Source: Andrena cerasifolii (lineage: Eukaryota > Arthropoda > Insecta > Hymenoptera > Andrenidae). From it: 64,000 nt of DNA. Position 1 is the stretch's first letter, and each line of letters opens with the position of its first letter. This document shows positions 49,871-60,950 of this stretch, in pieces. Both the position numbers and the translations under genes were made by a program. The notes below the pieces were generated by a model, which saw nothing but the letters and a program-made list of their open reading frames with translations, was not told the DNA's origin and made no database searches. The DNA lies in NCBI RefSeq assembly GCF_050908995.1, contig NC_135120.1:8135433-8199432 (forward strand), given 5' to 3'.

Positions 49871-50377
49871 CAGTGTCGTGCAAAAGTATTCGGCCACCCT
49901 TTAAAATCGCATAAATTTTTTAAAATTAATCCAAACACCGACTCGAGTTTTAAATTTAAAAGACAGAAGAATTAAGTAGTTTGCTAAGTGATGTGATTCG
50001 TCGTTCTGAAAAAAAATGCACTTGGTCGGAATAGCAAAAAAATTAGGAAAGGTCGTTTTTGAAACTGTTTTTTTATGAGCCTGTAACGAAAATTCAAAAA
50101 ACCCATTTGTAGATTTTAGGTACGTATATAACTTACTTAAATCTACAAACGGGTTTTTTGAATTTTCGTTACAGGCTCATAAAAAAAAGTTTAAAAAACG
50201 AGCTTCTCTGTATTTTTTGCTATTCCGACCAAGTGCATTCTTTTTTTCAAAACGACGAATCCCGTCACTTAGCAAACTAATCCTTCCAGCTTCTAAAAAA
50301 AAACACAAATCGTTTGGATTAATTTTAAAAAAGTTATGCGATTTTAAAGGGTGGCCGAATATTTTTGCACGCCACTG
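49871..50377. mobile_element. Palindromic Tc1/mariner-type MITE (507 bp)
   Basis: TA at 49869-49870 and 50378-50379. Termini CAGTGTCGTGCAAAAGTATT and, reverse-complemented, CAGTGGCGTGCAAAAATATT. Almost the whole element is two arms of about 240 bases around a short centre near 50120. CAGTGGCGTGCAAAAGT ends with TA duplication are standard for Tc1-type elements. No coding capacity. Confidence 0.92.
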
Positions 50378-50379
50378 TA

Positions 50380-51909
50380 TATATTATCCCAAACTGAGGG
50401 CTGTGGAGAAACCAGGAATTAACCTCGTTCGCATTTGATTGATCGTGACAATCTGCAGCTACGGGGAAAAGGATGGAAAAGACATTTTCGACCTTGATCG
50501 GTGCTTCTTGCACGGTTCCCAAGCAAACCCGCGAAACCGGTCTGGATCTGTTCGTTCGCTAACAATGAGTCATCGACCAGACATCCGGGGGATTCTCGAG
50601 TCGCCGACTTCTTGGGCAATTGTACATTCCGCGGGTTGAAGATAGAACAAGACGAGGAGACGTCTGCCGCGACAGAGGCTCGTTTCATATCCCCCGACTG
50701 TTGCGCTGGGAACAGGTTCAGAGCGCGTTACATCGGGAAGAACCCTTGAAACGGTACACACGGAATAACCCGAGCGAGTCTGAGGAATCGCAAGGATCGC
50801 GTCGCCGCGAGGATGCGAGTAGAGCTTGCGAAATCAAGGCATCAGCATCGAGTTGCAATTTGTCAAGATATCGTTTCTGGAGAGGCCGTTATGGAGCCTG
50901 AAGACTCCGGCGATACTTTTCGAGAAGGGGGAGGTTTCGACGAGAAGATCCTGTGAGAATACCCGGCGCGGACCGAATCGCCCTCGCGACTCATCTTCGC
51001 TTTCGTTGGACAAGCGCCCACGCGAAATTCACTCGCTCGAGAAAGCCTCGTGGCTGTCGCGTGAACAAGAGTGATCGAAAGATTTAATCGACCTCCACTT
51101 AAGGCAACGCTTTCCATCCCGCGGGTAGCGCCGCGCGCCGTTTAAAAGTGCCAGGCGGCCGAGGTGAGCCCCGGCCCCCGTGTATCGATTATCGCAGCGT
51201 GCTCATCGAGAGCCTACTTATTCAATCAGCTACGCGTAACAGTGCGTGCCAAATAATCATTCATACGGGCGGGCACGCAGACAGGCCCGTTTCAATTGGG
51301 CAGCGCGTGCACGTGCAAGTAATCCACGCGCGCGCATAAATACAACAGCGTACCGGCGCGTAAGCGTGCACGTATATCACGTTTCGTCACAGTAGCTCAT
51401 AATTGATAATCCCCATGGCGCTTGGCCGAGCCTCGCCGCACCGAGCGCTTATTCGACACTCCTATTTCCCGTTCGGCTATCTATCCGGTTACCGCAGTTT
51501 CTATTTACGCTCCCGTCGATCGTTAATTATCGCGCCGCGTGGCGAAACGCTCGCTGGCCGGGCGAAGTGTCGACATTCTTGACCCCTGACCGGTTGCTTG
51601 TCGAGAAGGGGAAGATTTCAAGCGCTTCCACACGCAGGACCTACGATATCCGCCTGCGAGATGGCTGTTTTCGGTATTACGCAACCGTGTCTACGGTCGA
51701 GAGAACGAGTTCGACCTCCGCTCACCGAATCCCAATGCTCCAGACCGACAACCACTGTTTTCTTTCACTAATGAAAGTTTATTTATGCAAAAATTATCTT
51801 TTATATTACTGCTCTGGAATACGTGAGAGGACAGGGGCTGTAATGCTTATAAAGGAATATGTTTTGCTTCTAACGAGGAGAGTATTTTAGGTGTCCGCCT
51901 CCGATCATT
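50380..51909. other. GC-rich non-coding DNA, no gene recognised
   Basis: No domain-bearing frame or repeat end; AT-leaning after about 51750. Confidence 0.45.
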
Positions 51910-52261
51910 TTGATTTTTGGATATGTTTTAGAGGACCGAAAAATAAGAAATACGTGTTTTTTTATTTTTCCCCGTTTTCATATTTGGGGGGTTAAAACTG
52001 CGTTCAAAGTTAGGGTTGAAAAATCATTTTTGTGGATTTTTGAAAATCTGGTGAGTCAGTCATATTTCGCAATCAAAGACACAAAATTCGTCCATTGACA
52101 CTATTCCCGTATCTCTAATAGTTCTCGAGATATTCCACAAAAATGATTTTTCAACCCTAACTTTCAACGCAGTTTTCACCCCCCTAAATATGAAAACGGG
52201 GAAAAATAAAAAAACACGTATTTCTTATTTTTCGGTCCTCTATAACATATCCAAAAATCAA
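51910..52261. mobile_element. Foldback/MITE of unknown superfamily (352 bp)
   Basis: Left arm 51910-52036 and right arm 52134-52261 are inverted copies at over 90% identity. Outer ends are TTGATTTTTGGATATG on both sides; inner ends read GTTAGGGTTGAAAAATCATT. A 97-bp centre is unique. No obvious target duplication; no coding capacity. Confidence 0.82.
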
Positions 52262-52263
52262 GT

Positions 52264-54028
52264 GAATACGCGGCTGAACGCGCGCAGAGCTCCGAACGAG
52301 CAAAAAATCGGTGCGCGCCGAATGCACATTCGGGGCGAATGCGCAGGTGAATACGCGGTCAGTCGCAGGCCGCCAGGCCTCGCATCGTGGGCCCTTCGGA
52401 AACTCCAGGTTTACGATACCCGCAATAACTATCGAGGCCGTAAACGAAAGTCTCGATGGAAAACATGCTTCGTTCAAAATTCAATCACGAAAGGAACGGA
52501 AAGCGGCTTACTCGAGAATAGTTTTGATGACGCGCGTGTCATAAAGCCATTTGCACGGCAAATGTTCATATTTGGTCGTGCCGATGGCCGCTACACTTAT
52601 ATCAGGATGTTTATAGCGATATCGCGACGGATCTCTCCTCAAGAATTCATTCCGCCGGATCGTTTCGTTCTACTAAAGACGTTCCTTCAAAGTGCCCTGA
52701 ATAAAATGAAGATTCAGAACTATTAATGTGTCTTCAGTTGCATGGCCTAATTCCCAGTACGTGAAACCACCACGCGTGGACTCCGCGCACACCGAAATCG
52801 TCAGCTCCAACGGCCAACGATACCGAGGAATCTTTCGAACCTCGGAAACGTTCCGAGGTCTTCCCATGAAAAGGGACAACGGCGTCCACGTTTTCCCTGA
52901 ACGACTGCCCGTGACCCAGGCAGTGCACGTAATTTTTTCCCTGAAAAGGGACCATCACGGAGGGTGCATTGTAGCCAGTGAGACGACACGGGCGCAAGGT
53001 GGGTGCCGTGGTTAAAGGTGAATATCGTTCTACCTGCTCGACTCATCCTGAAGGAAGTAGCAGATAAAACTGGTTTGACGGGTGGCGGAGCTCCTCGTCC
53101 AGTTACTCGGTAGGACGTCTCGCGTTTGGCCAAGTGTCTCGCCCTTTTGCATCGGAGCCACCACCGTAAGGCCGCACCACTACCAAGCGACGCAACCGCC
53201 TGCCTCGGCGGGCAGGGCCTCCTCCCTCATCGACACGAGGATCAGCCATCGTTGTTACAAATATTACCATTGCCATTCACGAACACTGGTGTCGTCGACC
53301 AGCCGGAATATAGCTGTCCCGAACAGGTTTCTTTAAAAGTCCGACTCATGCCCGTCGTGTTCAGATTCGGGAATGCTTACTCAACGCTATCCAACCCCCG
53401 CCACTGTTGGGGAACTATGAACTCGGCTGGGTTGCTGCGACGTAGTAGTAGGCTACTCGTGATGTCTTTGAGGCTTGATCCAGTAAAGCCTCTAGATCAG
53501 TGACGAGCGGGCCACATTTGGCCCTCCAGCCTCCCATCTGAGGCCCGCAATATCCATCGAGCTATATAAATACCTGGAGAGTGAACAGCAGTGGGAAGAA
53601 GTAGAGGCGACAGCGGTTCGAGGGAAATAGAAGATAACGGGTGAACCTGTCCTTCTTCTTCCTATTATCCCTCTCTATCTGTACTATCACGTAGTAAATT
53701 ATAAACGTCTTGCCGTGGTCTGTGATATGTTCATTGAGCTCAATGATATGTTTTATGTTAGCCATTTTGGTATTACGGATAGCGAGAAACGAAATGGTTA
53801 GAGCGTGTTGCATAAAGTTTTGTAAAAGTGAGTGGATACTTGTATGACTTATATTTTTTACCTGTCAGGTGTCCATTCAAAATAGGATTGAGCAACAGAC
53901 AATATACACTCGTGTGTAATATGTACTGCATTGTAACAATATTTATATGAAATTATAGTGTGTAACATGAGAAACTACAATAAATCCATGTTTGATTTTT
54001 GTATATGAATTGTGTGATGATTAATAAC
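52264..54028. other. Non-coding DNA; right part AT-rich and unexplained
   Basis: 52264-53560 is GC-balanced without a recognisable gene. 53820-54028 is AT-rich and abuts a half pogo-like element; it may be that element's diverged left part or another insertion. Confidence 0.4.
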
Positions 54029-54532
54029 AATAACATGGAAATTACGGAAAATAATCAAATATAAATATAATATCGTAAGAGAAGGATAGATTAATACGGT
54101 TTGTTTATTATTTTATGAACAAAAATCACACACAAATGTATCATCTTCCTTTTCAGCACTGGTGCAGGCCTCATGGGCCCACCCTTTACATGCAGTCACT
54201 TAGTAAACATTTAATATTTACACTTCAGCGCGAGGTAAAGAACTGTTTATATACGTGAAAATGTAGCGTAAGGACTATAGAATCCAACGATGTACTTTCC
54301 GTTATTAATTTTCCAAATCCCAGTACCGAAAAGTGGTCGAAAGTCCAACGCAATATTGAAACGTCGATACCAATTTTTCCAACTCTCTTAATGAAAAAAT
54401 AACGTGTGCAGGGGTCTATGGTCTATCACAAAATGCTACGAGGACCCATTGGTTCCATGTCACGCGATACCAACTCATTCGCAGCTCTTATCTAACAGAA
54501 ACATTGGTGTTCCGTTTTACCCCACTTTCCCC
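54029..54532 (-). mobile_element. Right-half copy of the 25446-26373 pogo-like family
   Basis: Aligns with 25827-26373 at high identity (for example GAAGGATAGATTAATAC and GTGCAGGCCTCATGGGCCCA), apart from one replaced AT-rich stretch near 54350. It ends with GTTCCGTTTTACCCCACTTT, then CCCC and TA (54533-54534). No matching left terminus was found. Confidence 0.82.
54113..54190 (-). pseudogene. Pogo-like transposase zinc-finger tail, better-preserved copy
   Basis: Frame reads CKGWAHEACTSAEKEDD and then TFVCDFCS before TAA. The final Cys-x2-Cys pair is intact here, unlike the copy at 25916-25989. The upstream transposase is absent. Confidence 0.7.
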
Positions 54533-55275
54533 TACCTAGGATGTAAATGAAATAGTTCTTGCTCCTCTAATCCTCGCGCTGAAGTACGATCAAACCACCA
54601 GCATCAGTCCTTCTCGCAGGTGCCTCTCGAAAGTAACGAGCAATCATTGGAAGAAACTAGAAAACGTTGCGAAATAGTGTCCCGCAAATAGCTGTGCACA
54701 GTTATACAGACACGATGACGGTTCGTTTTCTCCGCTTTGATAAATCCCATATTGCTGCGGCGTCAGAAAAACCCCGTTGCATCGGACGAACAACGTTTCC
54801 CAGCGAGGAACCGATAATTACGAAGACATCTGTCTTTCATTACCCGGTCCCCCTCCGGCTCGGACGCATCCTCCGCCGCTTGTGTGTCCGTCCAGCCACC
54901 TTTCACACGCGTCAAACGCGCGGCCAACGCTACGCGAGAGCGCGGGCCTGCTGATTATCGTGGCGCAGGGAAAGTTAATGACGCCTATTAGTCGCGCGTT
55001 AATCACGCTTTAAGGGATCGAGCGCGACCGTTCGTGCCGCGATATCAATACAAACGACGCCGATCCTCGCGCCGAGATACGAGCAGGTACGCGCGAGTCG
55101 CTGACTGATTTACCGCTCGCGCCAAATCGAACGCCGCTCGCAATTATGGAAACGAACGAGTGGAAAGTATTTCCTCCCCGTGATTGCTCGTCCGCCTGCC
55201 TTCCGGGGCTGTTACAGATCGCGGATTAATTGTAAGATCGACGACCAGTCGGTTCGTTCCTATTTCGATAGGTAC

Positions 55276-55287
55276 GGGGGGGGGGGG
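55276..55287. repeat. Poly(G) run, 12 bases
   Basis: Uninterrupted G tract. Confidence 0.9.
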
Positions 55288-56870
55288 AAAGGAAAATCGA
55301 TACCTTGTCGGTGCTCGCGATCCATCTGGCCGGTAGAAAAACTCGTAAATTAATCTTTGTCCTGAATTACTAAAGCAAATTTCTGATCGAACGATTCGAA
55401 AGTTGATTGCGTGCTCCGGTTGCAAATTCATCGCTTCGATTCTACTGTAGCGTAATCAGGATCACGTTAATAATACAATTACTGATGCTAGCAAAAAGTA
55501 GACTGGCCAAGGAGTGGTCGAGGTTCGGCATCGACCGCTGCTATGAAACTTAACCCAGTATTAAGTAACGGATGGAATCAGAATGGGAACGAGGAAGCTA
55601 CGAGTACGCTACCAGGATGCATACGTAGGTTCTGCAGAATAGAAGAGAGCGGAGCACGGTTAAATTGCAGTCGACTGTTACTAGATCCTAAAGGATCCAA
55701 AGCATGCTACTGTATTTTCACGAAATAATCCATTCCACCTTGGCTCATTGAATATCGCACACAGGCAGGTGTTTTACACTCCCCCTAATGGATTTCCAGA
55801 TACACCTCGAGCGCTCGTTAAAGGTTAATGATCATCTCTGCTCCCTTCCTTCGAGCGCCTTCGTGGCGCGTGAATTCGCTACGAGCGAACGGTGCACACA
55901 GAATATTAGAATATACATGACTCTGCAGCAGATCAACGTGACGCACGTGGCTCGAACGTCAGAAACACCTCGGAGCCTGTAATTCGTGCGCCCGCGCCGC
56001 AGAGAAAGTTCCTGCGAGACCACCTCGACGAGGCACCGTGGAATCAAAGTGCGCGAGACCCCGAAAGGTCAGAGATCGCGTCGGTTTCCACTAAATTCCC
56101 CGTCGAGCGATGGCACGGGGGGGGTGCAAAGAGTCCAACGCAGCGCACGAGCAGTCTAACGATGATCCAGCGACCGAGACCAGGATAGAAACCGTACGAA
56201 ACCACCGAGAAAACTCACGAGCGTTAATTCCTCCGTGAATCATCAGCCACCGGTCACGAGACAAATAACGCGGCCTCGATGCATGGAATCGAAGGAATTA
56301 CTTTGCAAGAAGCGTCGCCGCGAATCGCGACCAGCTTGCTCCGATGACTTGGAAAGGGCGAGGAATACGCAGTGATTCACGACTGTTGACGGTGTCGCGG
56401 GTGTACGTGCCGCTAGCCAGCGGACTCGCCTAACTGCATAGAAACACGCGCGGAATAATGCACCGCGGAGTGACTTTTCCTGTGCACGGCTGTGAATAGT
56501 AATGGTCGGAGGCACGTCTTTGCCGTCCAGCCGGAGCGGAATCCGCCAGCTTCCATAGCCATCGCTCTCGTTTCCCGTGGCCGCAGATCCGCGCATTAAC
56601 CGATGCGCTCGGTTCGAGTGTTGCGCGTGCATACCGCCGCAAATTTGCAACGTGTCGGCTCGGCGCGTCTTGCGCACATTGCCGTGGCTCGAGGCGGTAT
56701 CATTTCTTAGCCACCGTGGCTGGAAGCGCGTAGCTCGGCTCCTAACAGCAAATTGTGACCAGTTGCTCCGACGACCGTGCCCGTTATCGTTACGCTTGTA
56801 TCTAATCACCCGGCAGACCAAGATGCATTGTTCCCCGTGCATTCCCAATGCGTTACAACGCGTCTCCTTC

Positions 56871-56892
56871 CTCTCTCTCTCTCTCTCTCTCT
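56871..56892. repeat. (CT)n microsatellite
   Basis: Eleven CT units, followed by a short imperfect extension. Confidence 0.95.
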
Positions 56893-59800
56893 TTCTCTAT
56901 CGCCACGTTCCGCAGCCCCGTGATTCTCCGACTACGCATCCCTGTGTTTTCAGCACACCACGACGCGGCTAATTGGTTTCCCCGATGAGCCTCCGAGGAT
57001 AAATCGCGCACGATCGATCATCGCAGCGTGTTTTTGTAAGAGGATTAACGCGCATCGGCGCACCTATGCGACGACATTAATACTCCGGACACGCAATGCG
57101 CCGAAGAAAGCACGGATATTTTCATATCGGCGAAATTATCGCGTAACGAATGACGATACATTCCGCGGAATTATCGAAGCGCGGATTGATTTAACTCGGA
57201 AACGCTGGCTTTTCCGGGGCCTGCCTTCTATCTGGAAATGTTATTAACATTTACAACCGGTCGCGTGGTCGCGTGAATGATTTTAATACCCTCCGGGGAT
57301 CATTTGTAAACGCATTGAAATTGATGAACGGGATTCGCCGAGCTTTAGCGATGCTCCTCTGCGGAGTAGAATGCTCGTTCACGGGGCAATTATTTGCACA
57401 TTTGTCTCTAATCAAGGGAACTGTACAAGCCAATTGTCCGGCGTCATGGGACTCCATCTTCCCGAGAACTTGTTTTCCTCGGTAACTAACTAAACGCGCT
57501 TCAATGAGCAGGGTATTAACACCCCGACGCACGGCGCCCTCCGTGCGTCGCTCAATTACGATGAAATTTTTAGCCCATTTCAAGGCGCAAGTGTTACCTC
57601 GTTACACCGCACGAAGCCGCGCGTACGGCCGCTCACAAACGGCCGTGCACAAAGCGAAGGCGCTGCTCAGTCAGCCTCTATTCACGAGGCTAGTCGCGAG
57701 AGGTAGCCGGTGCTGCCTCGGGGGAAGATGAAAGGCTTTCTCATTGATATTATCTCCCAAAGAAATCTCCCGGTGCCTTTTACGAGATTCTAGGAGGAAC
57801 CACTCTTGACCCGTCGCGGGTGGATACTGGAGCGAGAGGTACACACGGCCCGGCCTCGAAACGGCCAGGACAAACGTGTGTCCACACGGGCGACGGCGAA
57901 GAAAGAGGGGCAGGATGGTGAATCATAGCAACGTTCACCGGCGCATCCAGGTTAGTGGACCATTGTTACGTAGCGAATATTAAGGTTACCCGTGAAAAAG
58001 GAGAAGGACGGTACGCGGCCAGATTCGCGACCCACGTGAAAGTCCGAGGCCGCTTTAATTCACCCGCAGGAGAGCGCAAGTTTCCGCTTCTCAGGGCTTC
58101 GCATCGACGATCCTTGGAACCGAGCGGGCGAAACTGCCGCGCCGCTTCGAGGCCCGAGAAAACGTGCAAAAAATAGAGGATCACCGTCGCCGGGATCTGG
58201 GAATTTTTACGGCGCAATACAATCTTCCGGGAAGGGTCGCTTCGGTCGAGATCGAGCTGCGCACAACGAACTTCAACCTCGTGTATCGTAAGTTCTGCAA
58301 CTTTGTTACCCCATTACCACGGTATGGAAAAAAGCCCCGCGATCCAAAGACGATTCACCGTGAAACCGCGACCAGCCACCGAGCCGCGGGTGTTTCCCTT
58401 CCGGTGATTAATGCCGCGTTGATTAATCGCGCGCTACGTCAGAACTCGAGCACGCAAGTGAGGTTTAATGGATCCGGGGAGAGTTTTAAAGAAGCAAGAT
58501 CTCGGGTTAAAGGTGAAAGACTGTGCTGCGCTGGCTAGATAGCGTACAGGGGGCGAGCATGAAACCTTTATAAACTTCGGCGGGTCGCGAAGACGCTGCC
58601 ACCCTGCTAAAAACGAAGGTTAAAAGTAGCCGACTACCGTCTGAGTGACACTGAGATTACGCCGGGGATGAGAAACTTTGCGATCTTAATATTCATATTG
58701 CCGTATAAATGGCTAAAAGTGCGAAAACTTGGGATTTAATATCGTTCATGAGACACTGAGGAAGCTACGTTAAACTGGGCTGATTATTGAGCACGTGTTG
58801 AAATATTAATATATTCCGCAGTAGTTACTTTATTAACGTTCACGGAGATGGGGTGCTTCGCTCAAGCCTTAATAAGCTGCAAGCGAGATTCAAGTTAAAA
58901 GTTTATTTATAAGCTGCTGCTTTTACGAAGCGATTCTTCCATCGAACACTTTGCCCCCCTGGAACTGGGATGGAAAGAGTTTATCAAAATTCCCATGGGA
59001 CTAATGATCGTGGATGTTATTGAAAACATCCGGAGTGCCTGCAGCCAAAATACAGTTCTACTCCTATTTGTACAAGTTCTACTTTCTAACTGAAATGCAA
59101 GTCCATGCTTTCGTATTAATTACGCCGGTAATATAAATACTTGCCCGTTTCACGATGTTTCCATCCGGATGCACGGGAACGCGAACGTAGCCAGGCGAAG
59201 AGGTTGCAGCCGATTAAATTCACTTACGGCGCCGCCCGTGGATAATTTGCGGAAGCCTCGGGCGAAGAGTACGCTAGCGTATCAAAGCTATTTCCGCTGC
59301 GCGTCCAGCCGAAGACGAACGACGGGGATACTGCACGGTGTTTGCACAATATTATCCAGCTATTAATCAGGATTTCGCGAGTACTCCGCCGCGCCGTGGG
59401 CTCCTCTAGCCCGCCTCGTTTTAATTCGCATTACCGCGCGGCTCTCGCCGGGCCGGAACATCGTTTCAGCCACGATTTATCGCGGAAAAACCCGCGCGGA
59501 GTCATCCCCGTCGCGGACCGAGTAATAGCGAGCGTTGTTACACAGTCCACTCGCGGACAGGAAATTCCAGGCGAACCGGGAACGAGGCTGCATTGATACC
59601 AGAGCTCGGGGGACCGTTAGATGCCCTTAGAGCGGCAGCAGAAACTCCATCGATTCTAGTTCCAGATACGCCGCGGGACGGAGGGAAAAAAGGAGCCCGA
59701 CGAAAAAGACCGCGCTCTGCTTCGAAACCCTCGAATATGCGGCAGAGGAAGCGCGAGGATACGCTCCCTAGCCGTGATACACGCACGCGAACGCGCGTGC

Positions 59801-59999
59801 TGGCGAAGGCAATTTCATCGCGATAACAGATGCTGTTCGAAGATCTCCGATTGCTTGGCTCTTGCTTCGCTCAGCGGTATCGAAATTAATAGGAGTGCGC
59901 GATGATGCTGGCAAAATTTTGAGTGACGATTCAACAAGAGTAGGTATCTTTGCGTGAAAATTAAAAAAATTATAGGAAATGACAGGTACGACGAAAGGA

Positions 60000-60950
60000 A
60001 ACAATTTTGTCGTAGAGCCTAGTAGCTAGTAAAGGATACCGAATGCTTAAGCATTTGCTTAAGAATAAGTAGCGACTATGAATACCGGCCTAAGTGTCTA
60101 CTCGATCGTACGAAATAATCTATATCTCCTTTGGAACCACGTTGTTAACTTTGTTTCAGTTAAGTTTTGTGTTAAAATAAACAGTGAAATTGAAAGAAGT
60201 TTTTCCCTATTGAGGGTGGTCCTTCGAAGCTGGCAATCATTTACAAATTTAACAAACCCTGAACGAGTCTAACTCATCCTCGGGGATTTACCACTATATT
60301 TTTGTCTAGCGTACTATATACTGTTAGAAAAAGATACAGTAGGTATATAAAATACTATATTTCTGATACATTAATAAAATTCTACAATTTTACTTACTTT
60401 TTTATCCTATGGCTACATCAAAACTTTAATTTGCGAATTTAAACTTTAACAGAGAAGATTTTTTTCCATAATGAATATGAAGTGACTGGAAGGGAGAAAC
60501 AGAGTCAGTGTATCTCTCATAAAAATTGAGCTCCTTATATATGTTAATTTAGACTTTCAGTGCAAGCAAACCTTTGACATATTAGTTAAAGACAATAAAT
60601 TAATTACTACTGAAAAGGCACAAAAATATACATTTAGAAAATAAGATGTTTTAATGCAGCTTGCTTTTGTACCACTTTCCTCTGAAAAGTACCTACTATA
60701 TTTTTTATCACATTTGGCCTACAGTACTATATTTTCCAGAAAGAGAGTTGGCAAACCCAGAGCCAGTGTCAATTTTGTCTTCCCCTCCGATTCTTTTCCT
60801 CATTCCTAACAAACGTGCAAATGCAGAAGTGCGGACGTTAGAAACGCGGATTCGAGCACGGCCTGGCGTGCCTCTATCGTCTTGTCTGGCCGTATATCGA
60901 AACAAACGGAATTTAATCTTTCGCTGTTAGACATGCTCTGATACACCGTA
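60000..60950. other. AT-rich island of unknown origin, possible retroelement fragment
   Basis: Composition resembles the transposon islands, but no paired ends were found. It includes an AATAAA near 60175 and GGTGGTCCTTCGAAGCTGG near 60216; a GGTCCTTCGA-type word is found in leader regions of some insect LTR retrotransposons, as I recall. That is a weak hint only. Confidence 0.25.

Larger units (their letters stand above)
54535..59990. other. GC-rich non-coding DNA, no gene recognised
   Basis: The longest frame (56243-56848, minus, 201 codons) has no domain and overlaps frames on the other strand. Confidence 0.45.

Noticed and set aside
52190..52726. 178-codon open frame, plus strand
   Set aside because: Begins inside the arm of a foldback element and shows no domain.
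53505..53560. GCGGGCCACATTTGGCCC word resembling some hAT ends
   Set aside because: No opposite terminus and no 8-bp duplication were found.
56243..56848. 201-codon open frame, minus strand
   Set aside because: No domain or signal peptide, Arg/Ala-rich composition typical of stop-poor GC-rich DNA, and competing frames on the other strand.
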